Below the pieces are notes generated by a model that saw only the letters and a program-made list of their open reading frames with translations, was not told where the DNA came from and did not search any database. Below, one piece after another: positions 55,201-61,292 of a stretch of 64,000 bases of DNA. Source of the stretch: Luteolibacter sp. SL250 (lineage in GTDB: Bacteria; Verrucomicrobiota; Verrucomicrobiia; Verrucomicrobiales; Akkermansiaceae); NCBI RefSeq assembly GCF_026625605.1, contig NZ_CP113054.1:1488001-1552000 (forward strand), read 5' to 3'. A program made the position numbers and the translations under genes. Position 1 is the first letter of the stretch, and every line of letters begins with the position of its first letter.

Positions 55201-55487
55201 GTAGGAATGTAAAGTCAAAGGTTAAAGCAACCAAATTCCTCGCCTTTCTTGAGATTAGAAATGCTATTACCCGATTAGGTAAGGCTCAGCATCCGGTTGC
55301 CGATTCAACCTCTCCAGCCCATGCAGGATTTCAGATCTGGGGTGGATTGGGGGTTGATCAGGTTCCGCTAATGATCATGCATGCGCGTCGGGAAACAGCT
55401 GCTATTTTTCATACAACCCAACCAATGCCTTATAAATATGTCAAAAATAGGTTTGAAGCAGATCTCTTGGAGATTCTTAAAGAGTAA
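49275..55487 (+). CDS. RHS-repeat polymorphic toxin-like protein
   Basis: 2070 aa with a signal peptide ([25 protein letters not shown]). A long beta-rich N-terminal part leads to RHS/YD repeats from about residue 735 to 1810 ([48 protein letters not shown]), and the RHS core ends [47 protein letters not shown] at about 1867. The last 200 residues are unrelated and AT-rich. They carry H2006-xxx-D2010-xxxxx-H2016 in [16 protein letters not shown], a pattern seen in zinc phospholipase C/S1-P1-type helical enzymes. In such proteins the shell encloses a toxin tip. The next gene overlaps and fits an immunity protein. Confidence 0.9.
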   Translation: [2070 protein letters not shown]

Positions 55488-55974
55488 ATATTGTTTCTGT
55501 TTTATCGTCGCTGGGATCATCGCTTTTTGGGTGCTGTTCAGTAGTTCAGATTCTGGTGAAATCAGATATGGAAGAACGAAAAACTTTCTAAAGTATCTCA
55601 ATGTTCATTCTAGTGGACGAAGTTGGTTGTCTGTCAATGGGGAAAAGTATTGGAATCTTAGGGGGTATGAGCCGTATTATCTGGCGGTTCCGAAATCGGA
55701 TTATATATTTTTTGTTCAAGTTGAGGGTGACGGCGTTAATATTGCGAATTTCCATTCACGTGTTAGTGATAATCGAATTGCATTTCGGCTTTCGAATCGA
55801 TTGGGTATGAGTGTGAATGGAGCGAATCCGGAGTTCATAGATTTTGTTGAAAGTTACGACGAAGGGGTGGTTGTGGTGGTTTCGAGATTTGAGGGTAAGG
55901 ATATTCGGTATTACTTTGATTTAACAAATCGCAAGTATTGGGAGGAAGGGGACGGTGCGGTTGGCCCCGACTAG
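55438..55974 (+). CDS. Membrane-anchored candidate immunity protein
   Basis: 178 aa from the ATG at 55438, inside the last 50 bases of the RHS gene and in another frame. A cytosolic start (MSKIGLKQISWRFLKSK), one membrane helix (YCFCFIVAGIIAFWVLFS), then an external domain of about 135 residues (NFLKYLNVHSSGRSWLSVNGEKYWNLRGYEPYYLAVPKSDYIFFVQV...). Its AT-rich composition matches the RHS tip. Topology is right for protecting the cell envelope from a toxin acting outside the cytosol. No family is recognised; immunity is inferred from position. Confidence 0.7.
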   Translation: MSKIGLKQISWRFLKSKYCFCFIVAGIIAFWVLFSSSDSGEIRYGRTKNFLKYLNVHSSGRSWLSVNGEKYWNLRGYEPYYLAVPKSDYIFFVQVEGDGVNIANFHSRVSDNRIAFRLSNRLGMSVNGANPEFIDFVESYDEGVVVVVSRFEGKDIRYYFDLTNRKYWEEGDGAVGPD

Positions 55975-56187
55975 CAGTGTAAGCGCTCCGCGCAGCACCC
56001 GTTGAAGGTTTAGGCCACTTTGTTCACACGATAGCCGGTTCGCCGGCTGGCTTCCAGTTCCGGGGAAGAACAAGATCGATCTCCGAACTCTTCATCGCGG
56101 TAAGCGTGCGCCCAAGCGCCTTCTGGACACTGTTGCAACGGCGGTATCGTTGTCGTCATAGTGAGAGGCTCTATGACGATAATGACT

Positions 56188-56366
56188 TCAAGCGACGGGC
56201 TTGTGCTTTGCCCGCCGTTCCGCGAGCCATGCAGCGGGCGTGAGGCGGTTGCCTTCACGGGCCGCCATGCCTAATGGCAGTTCCAGGACATCGGTGAGGT
56301 AGTCCGCCGGGGCGATGCCCGGGCGGCGGCAATTCTCCACGATGGTGTAGAGGATGGCGGTCTTTT
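56188..56366 (-). pseudogene. IS66 transposase (TnpC) C-terminal remnant
   Basis: Reading KTAILYTIVENCRRPGIAPADYLTDVLELPLGMAAREGNRLTPAAWLAERRAKHKPVA, the conserved C-terminal end of IS66 transposases. It is cut at its 5' side exactly where the inverted-repeat end begins at 56367, and the frame runs on into unrelated sequence. Confidence 0.85.
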
Positions 56367-56439
56367 GTAAGCGTGGTCTGTAGCACCATCGGTAGGTTCT
56401 TGGAGATGCCGGATGGTAGGTGTCGGATATCCCACACCT

Positions 56440-56575
56440 ATGGATACCTTCATCAGGACCGATCAGATCGGGCGGCTGCGGTTCACCGCCGACCAGCGCC
56501 GGAGTTTGCTGGATGCCTTTTGGAATAGCGGCCAGAGCGCGAGCCGCTTCGCCGCCCAACACGGGATCAAACACA
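56440..56575 (+). pseudogene. IS66 tnpA fragment, + orientation
   Basis: MDTFIRTDQIGRLRFTADQRRSLLDAFWNSGQSASRFAAQHGIKHTT is the N-terminal helix-turn-helix part of an IS66 TnpA. It breaks at about 56575 and joins the reverse-oriented copy head-on. Confidence 0.8.
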
Positions 56576-56837
56576 CCACCTCCGCCAGCAGCACGGGGAA
56601 GGCCTTCGTTCCATCAGGATGGGCCAGTGCGGGATAGCTTCCTGTCCGCCGCTTCCTCTTCTGGAGCCAGGTCGCGAAGGTCAGGTATTTGACTCCATGC
56701 CGGGCTGCGAACTCAGGACCGCTCAAGCCGCTCGATTCATAGGCATCGAGCAAAGCCTCCCGCTGCGCGGCCGCCGTCCTCACCCTGCCGATGGCGTCCA
56801 CCTTGATCAACTTCCCGTCTTCTTTCGTTGTCGTCAT
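56575..56837 (-). pseudogene. IS66 tnpA fragment, - orientation
   Basis: From the ATG at 56837: MTTTKEDGKLIKVDAIGRVRTAAAQREALLDAYESSGLSGPEFAARHGVKYLTFATWLQKRKRR...FPVLLAEVV, a nearly complete TnpA. Beyond 56575 the frame reads the reverse of the other copy. The start is preceded by the inverted repeat TTGTCGTCATAG / CTATGACGACAA (56828-56861). Confidence 0.8.
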
Positions 56838-56910
56838 AGCCACTATGCCTATGACGACAACGATACCCCTCCTGCAATGGAGTTCCAGGGGGGCCACAGA
56901 CCACGCTTAC

Positions 56911-57076
56911 GGGGGAGGACGGCGTTTACCTGTTTAAGATCGACGGTTTTGGTGCGGTCGCGGACGGCCTCGATGAGGGAGCCGACGCAGAGGTTTTCGA
57001 CGGCCCTGAGCGTGCCTTCCGAGGTGCGGATGATGAGGTTGAGTGCCTGTTCGGTGAAGGTGTAGTGGAGAGGCAA
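56911..57076 (-). pseudogene. ExeA/TniB-like AAA+ transposition helper, C-terminal remnant
   Basis: MPLHYTFTEQALNLIIRTSEGTLRAVENLCVGSLIEAVRDRTKTVDLKQVNAVL matches the end of ExeA-like AAA+ proteins encoded beside DDE transposases. It stops at the IS66 end at 56910, so it was probably truncated by that insertion; the N-terminal Walker part is missing. Confidence 0.7.
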
Positions 57077-57084
57077 TCATCAGA

Positions 57085-57124
57085 TAAAAGAAATCCCTCA
57101 TCCTTTGGTGGGTGGGGGATTTCT
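57085..57124 (-). terminator. Terminator after the WGR-ligase gene
   Basis: On the minus strand AGAAATCCCCCACCC pairs with GGATGAGGGATTTCT (two mismatches) around ACCAAA, followed by TTTATC, 7 bases after the ligase stop. Confidence 0.8.
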
Positions 57125-57130
57125 CTTGGG

Positions 57131-58207
57131 TCACGCTGCTGCGTTCACTCCGTCATCGGGTTTGAACTTCAACTGCGAAACCACACAATCTGCCGGATTG
57201 ATGTCGTCCCGTTCACCCAGATAGACGGGCTGATAGGCGGATCCGCTCTGCCGTTGGGCGTAGAGGTAGCGCACATCCGCAATCGCCCCCACCGCAGGAA
57301 TGGGCATGTTCGGAGGAATAGTGACATTCCCCGCAGGGACCATCGTTCCCGTATCATCCATCAAACCGAGGCGAATGCTCCGTTTGGCATTCACGGCTAG
57401 GACAATGAACGACGCGGTTTCCACGAACTTGAACTTCAATTGGCTTCCTCCGCTGGCAGGTCTTCCGGGAATCACAGGGGCATTGAGATCCTTGAACACC
57501 ATTCCTTCCGCGTTCTGCTTCTTCAGCCGCGTGTGGAGGGCGGATTTGTCGCCGGATCCAAATACAGTGGGAACGAGCCGGATGGCAGCACTGGTGTCGA
57601 TCCACCGCACCATATAAGTCAGCCGATCCGCATAGGGGAGGGGACGGAGATCCCTTTTCCGGAGTTCCAGCAGGTCGAAGGTGTGGAGGACGTCACCGAT
57701 GGCCTCCCCATCGATCAGGAAATCGAACGGAATCTCTTGAGCCGCTTCAACGATGGGAAGGGGAAGTGAAACCATCAATCCCTTCCTGTTGATCCCGGTC
57801 ACGGTTTGTCCGGCTTTCCTCACCATCATCCGGCGTCCATCGAATTTTTCCTGGAGGCACCAGCGGTCGTCGCGGAGGAGACCGGGGATCTCGGATTCAT
57901 CGACGGGATTGAGGAGCTGGCAACGGATGCCGATGTTCTGTCCATTAGCGTTCGGAGGGACCGGCAGGGAAGAGGGTTCGCCCTCCTCCTTGTATCCCTT
58001 GGCCTTTTTCTCCTTGATGAGCTTTCCGAAGATCCGTTCGGCTTGTTCAAGGGAAACAGGGGCAGGGGTTTTCGTTCCGGTTTGCAGGGTGGAACCCCGG
58101 CGGCCGTATGCGAAGCGGACGATGTATCCGTCGTCCTTCGGTTCGATGCGGGCTTGGTAGATCTTGTCCGAGGGGTCTTCGCGGTAATACAGGGTGGTTT
58201 GTTTCAT
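57131..58207 (-). CDS. WGR-domain ATP-dependent DNA ligase
   Basis: 358 aa. Residues 1-75 form a WGR domain (IYQARIEPKDDGYIVRFAYGRRGSTLQTGTKTP), known as a nucleic-acid-binding module of PARPs and bacterial repair proteins. Residues about 90-280 are an ATP-dependent ligase nucleotidyltransferase: motif I EKFDGRRMMV with the adenylated Lys, motif III DFLIDGEAIG, motif IV EGMVFKD and motif V QLKFKFVE. The rest is a short OB-like tail (TMVPAGNVTIPPNMPIPAVGAIADVRYLY). It would seal nicks. It is last in the module, preceded by a hairpin leader with CCAACCAAATACCAACCA touching the ATG. Confidence 0.9.
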   Translation of the reverse strand: MKQTTLYYREDPSDKIYQARIEPKDDGYIVRFAYGRRGSTLQTGTKTPAPVSLEQAERIFGKLIKEKKAKGYKEEGEPSSLPVPPNANGQNIGIRCQLLNPVDESEIPGLLRDDRWCLQEKFDGRRMMVRKAGQTVTGINRKGLMVSLPLPIVEAAQEIPFDFLIDGEAIGDVLHTFDLLELRKRDLRPLPYADRLTYMVRWIDTSAAIRLVPTVFGSGDKSALHTRLKKQNAEGMVFKDLNAPVIPGRPASGGSQLKFKFVETASFIVLAVNAKRSIRLGLMDDTGTMVPAGNVTIPPNMPIPAVGAIADVRYLYAQRQSGSAYQPVYLGERDDINPADCVVSQLKFKPDDGVNAAA

Positions 58208-58259
58208 TGGTTGGTATTTGGTTGGGAAAGGGAAGTGGCTCCCGGGATGGAACCGGGAG
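58208..58259 (-). promoter_or_regulatory. Hairpin + ACCAACC leader of the ligase gene
   Basis: Minus strand: CTCCCGG-TTCCATC-CCGGGAG (7-bp stem, 58239-58259), then CACTTCCCTTTCCC and CAACCAAATACCAACCA directly against the ATG. No Shine-Dalgarno sequence is present. Confidence 0.6.
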
Positions 58260-58270
58260 GAGGATTGTTT

Positions 58271-59785
58271 TCAGTTGTCCTGGATGCGGCGGGTTCTGCG
58301 GGTGGGGGAGACCTTGGAAGCAGCCTCCCGTGCCCTGCCTTTCGCCCAGTGGCGCAGACGGCCGATTTCGCCGTCCATCAGGGTGGCCATCGGGATGATG
58401 TCGCCGATGGCCGCGAAGACGTCCTTCTCGGTCACATCCCTTCCTTCCTCGAAGGCATGGTGGAGGGCTTCCACGAAGACCGCCTCGATTTCCGCCCCGG
58501 TGTATTGGTCGGTGGCGCGTGAAAGCGTCACGCAATCGAAGCGGACGATGGAACGGGCGTATTTCCGGATCACGATGTCCCAGATGGCGCTCCGCTCCGT
58601 TCGGGACGGGAGATCCACGAAGAACAGTTCATCGAAGCGGCCTTTTCTAAGAAACTCGGGCGGGAGCTTTGACACATCGTTGGCGGTGGCCACGACGAAG
58701 ACGGGCTTTTCCTTCTCCTGCATCCACGAAAGGAAGCTGCCGAACACCCGCGACGAGGTGCCGCCGTCATTCGTCCCGCCCCCATGTCCACCGGAGAATC
58801 CTTTCTCGATCTCATCGATCCACAGAACGCAGGGGGAAATCGCCTCGGCGGTGCGGATGACGGAGCGGAGATTCGACTCGCTCTGGCCGACGATGCCACC
58901 GAACACCCGTCCCATGTCGAGGCGGAGCAAGGGAATCCCGAACGCTGCGGCGGTCGCCTTGGCCGTGAGGCTCTTGCCGGTGCCGGGGATGCCGACGATG
59001 AGAAGCCCCTTGGGCACCGGCAGACCGTAACCCTGTGCCTCCCGGCTGAATGCCCGGCTGCGGGTGACGAGCCATTGCTTCAGGAGATCCAGTCCGCCGA
59101 TCTGTTCCAGCGTGACCTTCGCATCGACCGCTTCCACCAGTCCGCCGCTTTTCAACGTCCTGGCCTTTTCACGGGCGATGATGAGGGGAATGGGTTTCCC
59201 AGCCTCGACCACCGACAATGCGAAGGCATTCTCCGCTTCCGTGGTGGTGAGGCCCTGCGCTGAGGAAAGGATCTCGCCCAGTTCATCGGGTGCGCTCGCG
59301 GGGAGACCGGCGGAGGACAGGATGCCATCGAGAACCACCCTGAGTTGGTCCGCCCCCGGAAGGGGCAAATCGAGCGTGGTGAACTCGTGGGATAGTTCAT
59401 CCGGCAGTTTTGAACGGCAGCCCAGCAGGATCAGGCAATGTCCCTGGGTTTTCGCCATCCGCAGCAGATCCTTCAGGCGGCGGACGAGGAGCGGATCGGA
59501 TTGGTCCAGATGGAGCTGGAGGTCGCGCATAACGGCCACCTTCCGTGGATCATTGGCCGTGAACTGTCCTTCGAGCCACTGGAGGGCATCCAACGGATCA
59601 GGGCATGGATGGGATCGATTTTCCTGTGCATCGACCCAGCCGTCCGAAGACGACCAGACGAGGAGTCGGCGTTCGCAGGACCGGACGGCTGAGGAAATCT
59701 CCGCTTCGCCGCGGACTTCCTCATGGGTTATGATGACAAGACCGGGATGACCGGCACGCAGGTAGGTGATGAGTTGGTTTTGCAT
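58271..59785 (-). CDS. Ycf46-type AAA+ ATPase
   Basis: 504 aa from the ATG at 59785 (MQNQLITYLRAGHPGLVIITHEE). The N-terminal half is the ATPase-like regulatory region of Ycf46/SpoVK-type proteins (LLVWSSSDGWVD, LDALQWLEGQF, VAVMRDLQLHLD...LILLGCRSKLPDEL). The AAA+ core has Walker A GIPGTGKS, Walker B CVLWIDEIEKGFSG, sensor 1 FVVATANDVSKLP and arginine finger region RKGRFDELFFVDLP. It resembles FtsH-class AAA domains without the protease. The gene sits with DUF1257, DUF2997 and DUF3150 as in other genomes. Its leader has the hairpin and ACCAACCATCATG. Confidence 0.92.
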   Translation of the reverse strand: MQNQLITYLRAGHPGLVIITHEEVRGEAEISSAVRSCERRLLVWSSSDGWVDAQENRSHPCPDPLDALQWLEGQFTANDPRKVAVMRDLQLHLDQSDPLLVRRLKDLLRMAKTQGHCLILLGCRSKLPDELSHEFTTLDLPLPGADQLRVVLDGILSSAGLPASAPDELGEILSSAQGLTTTEAENAFALSVVEAGKPIPLIIAREKARTLKSGGLVEAVDAKVTLEQIGGLDLLKQWLVTRSRAFSREAQGYGLPVPKGLLIVGIPGTGKSLTAKATAAAFGIPLLRLDMGRVFGGIVGQSESNLRSVIRTAEAISPCVLWIDEIEKGFSGGHGGGTNDGGTSSRVFGSFLSWMQEKEKPVFVVATANDVSKLPPEFLRKGRFDELFFVDLPSRTERSAIWDIVIRKYARSIVRFDCVTLSRATDQYTGAEIEAVFVEALHHAFEEGRDVTEKDVFAAIGDIIPMATLMDGEIGRLRHWAKGRAREAASKVSPTRRTRRIQDN

Positions 59786-59859
59786 GATGGTTGGTGGGTG
59801 GGGAGGAGGGAATGGGTGGGAAAAGGAAAGCCCCGGTCCTCGCATGGAGAACCGGGGCT
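59786..59859 (-). promoter_or_regulatory. Hairpin + ACCAACC leader of the AAA+ gene
   Basis: Minus strand: AGCCCCGGT / ACCGGGGCT (9-bp stem, 59829-59859, with three more inner pairs), then TTCCTTTTCCCACCCATTCC and, after a C-rich stretch, ACCAACCATC before the ATG. No T run, so a simple terminator is unlikely. Confidence 0.6.
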
Positions 59860-59886
59860 GGGGGGCGTATGCCGGAGTAGGCTGCT

Positions 59887-60471
59887 CTAGGAATTATAGA
59901 TGTCCTCCAGGTTGACCTTCGGCCGCATCTCGATCCTGAAAATCTCAGGACGTTCTATTGGAACCGGGACATCAGATCTTTTCCCTTCGGCGTCGTAATA
60001 GGTGATCAGCACATCAGCGACATCCACCTTCGAGTAGGTGGGTGAAAGTCTCCGGGTTGTTCTGTTTCCATAGGCGTCCCGGTGTTCGACGGTCACATCT
60101 CGGGCCGACGATGGGGCGGTGAACTCGCGGATCACCCTTTGGCGGGTCACCAGAAAGACGCATTTTCTCACCCGGTCGTAACAGAGTGATGACGTCTCGC
60201 CTCTGGGAAGGGTGTCACAGTCTTCAATCAACCTCTTGAGAGGGAAGATTTCCCCTGGCTTGATGTAGTCATGGTCTGTATGGGCGCTCCCGATAGGCAT
60301 GGATGATGACCGCGATGAGTGATCGGACCCTTCCCGCAGGGAGTAGGTTGAGACTTTGGCTTTGATAGGTTTGATTTTCATCCAGACCAGTCCGGCGAAG
60401 CCGCCCATTGCTGCGAACGCGAGGAGACAGGCGAAGAGGTTGGATCTAAGGAATGGTTGTCGTCGTTTCAT
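59887..60471 (-). CDS. Membrane-anchored protein of unknown function
   Basis: 194 aa from the ATG at 60471 (MKRRQPFLRSNLFACLLAFAAMGGFAGLVWMKIK), chosen because it starts with positive charges before the single membrane helix. The rest is extracytoplasmic and polar, with a possible N-terminal Ser/Asp-rich linker and beta-type stretches (CVFLVTRQRVIREFTAPS, ADVLITYYDAEGKRSDVPVPIERPEIFRIEMRP). It precedes the AAA+ gene, with the hairpin leader between them, and is divergent from the XRE gene. Confidence 0.65.
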   Translation of the reverse strand: MKRRQPFLRSNLFACLLAFAAMGGFAGLVWMKIKPIKAKVSTYSLREGSDHSSRSSSMPIGSAHTDHDYIKPGEIFPLKRLIEDCDTLPRGETSSLCYDRVRKCVFLVTRQRVIREFTAPSSARDVTVEHRDAYGNRTTRRLSPTYSKVDVADVLITYYDAEGKRSDVPVPIERPEIFRIEMRPKVNLEDIYNS

Positions 60472-60506
60472 GGGGAAGGTGGGGGTGGAGGAGGTGTGGA
60501 CTATAT

Positions 60507-60524
60507 TGCTCCAATAGCGGAGCA
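60507..60524. promoter_or_regulatory. Putative XRE operator, site 1
   Basis: TGCTCC-AATAGC-GGAGCA, a perfect 6-bp palindrome in the divergent gap between the membrane-anchored gene and the XRE gene. It matches site 2 at 60554. Confidence 0.6.
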
Positions 60525-60553
60525 TTAAGGTCGTGGGAGACGGCTATGGTCAA

Positions 60554-60569
60554 GCTCTGGAATCGGAGC
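60554..60569. promoter_or_regulatory. Putative XRE operator, site 2
   Basis: GCTC-TGGAATC-GGAGC, related to site 1 in its arms (GCTC, GGAGCA) and AAT centre, one base before the XRE start codon. Its position would allow autorepression. Confidence 0.6.
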
Positions 60570-60570
60570 A

Positions 60571-60849
60571 ATGGCAGGACTGAAACAGAACCTTGTGGGA
60601 GATCGGATCAGGAAACTGAGGACCGTGGAGGGCATCTCGCAGGATGCCTTGGCGGCGAAATGCCAGGCGGCAGGTTGGGACATCAGCCGTGGGACCTTCG
60701 CCAAGATCGAAGCCGGTCTCCGACGCGTGAACGATGCGGAGGTGGTCGTCCTGGCGAAAGTCCTCAACCGCGATGTGTCGGACCTGCTGGGGGGATTCAG
60801 CCTGAAGAAAGCCATCGAGGTTTCCCGTCATGGCGATACCACAGGCTGA
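60571..60849 (+). CDS. XRE-family transcriptional regulator
   Basis: 92 aa. A lambda-repressor-like HTH fills residues 10-70 (LVGDRIRKLRTVEGISQDALAAKCQAAGWDISRGTFAKIEAGLRRVNDAEVVVLAKVLNRDVSDLL), followed by a short tail. It is the only + strand gene in the 57-64 kb module and faces two matching palindromes, so it probably controls itself and the divergent genes. Confidence 0.9.
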   Translation: MAGLKQNLVGDRIRKLRTVEGISQDALAAKCQAAGWDISRGTFAKIEAGLRRVNDAEVVVLAKVLNRDVSDLLGGFSLKKAIEVSRHGDTTG

Positions 60850-60855
60850 AGCGGA

Positions 60856-61089
60856 TCACTCCGGCTGCAGGTTGTCGTGTTCCCACCGAATGCAGGCTTC
60901 ACGGGACGGATCGGAAAAGAGCACCTCCCCGGTGGAGAGATCCCTGGTTTCCCATTCCTGCTCCAGGTGGTTGAAGACGATGTCGGCCGCCCTCCTGACC
61001 TGGAGTTTCCCGAGGGAGCGTAGATCAATCACCTCCGTGTAGAGGCAACCGACCAATCCCGTGGTGTCGAATCGCAGGACATGGCTCAT
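60856..61089 (-). CDS. Hypothetical protein coupled to DUF2997
   Basis: 77 aa (MSHVLRFDTTGLVGCLYTEV...EQEWETRDLSTGEVLFSDPSREACIRWEHDNLQPE). Its ATG overlaps the DUF2997 stop as ATGA (61089-61086), so it is translationally coupled. No family is recognised; small, soluble, alpha/beta in character. It converges with the XRE gene 6 bases away. Confidence 0.65.
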   Translation of the reverse strand: MSHVLRFDTTGLVGCLYTEVIDLRSLGKLQVRRAADIVFNHLEQEWETRDLSTGEVLFSDPSREACIRWEHDNLQPE

Positions 61090-61292
61090 GGCGTGTCACC
61101 TCCGAGTCGTTGGATGTTCCGACTGGTAACGGCAGACCGGTGGAACTCGGGTTTGAGCGTGCGTGATTTCCGTTCCCCAATGGCGTCTTCAATCGCCCGG
61201 GTCGCGGCCTCACAGCCCTTTCCCTGGAATCCCATCGCCTCGACGGAGATCTGACCCGAGGGCGAAACCCTGACGACGATGCTGCGGCTCAC
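61086..61292 (-). CDS. DUF2997 family protein
   Basis: 68 aa from a GTG at 61292, which overlaps the DUF1257 stop as GTGA. SIVVRVSPSGQISVEAMGFQGKGCEAATRAIEDAIG is the typical DUF2997 text (strand, strand, F-x-G-x-x-C helix). An ATG start would lie far upstream inside DUF1257. The family is commonly encoded beside DUF1257 and Ycf46-type AAA+ proteins; function unknown. Confidence 0.8.
   Translation of the reverse strand: MSRSIVVRVSPSGQISVEAMGFQGKGCEAATRAIEDAIGERKSRTLKPEFHRSAVTSRNIQRLGGDTP

Larger units (their letters stand above)
56100..56910 (-). mobile_element. Degenerate IS66-family element
   Basis: GTAAGCGTG, the usual IS66 end, occurs at 56100 and 56367, and its inverse CACGCTTAC at 56902-56910. 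The arms GTAAGCGTGGTCTGT (56367) and ACAGACCACGCTTAC (56896) are exact inverse copies. Between them are pieces of tnpA in both directions and the end of tnpC; tnpB is missing. No 8-base target duplication is visible. It is a deleted and rearranged element. Confidence 0.75.
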
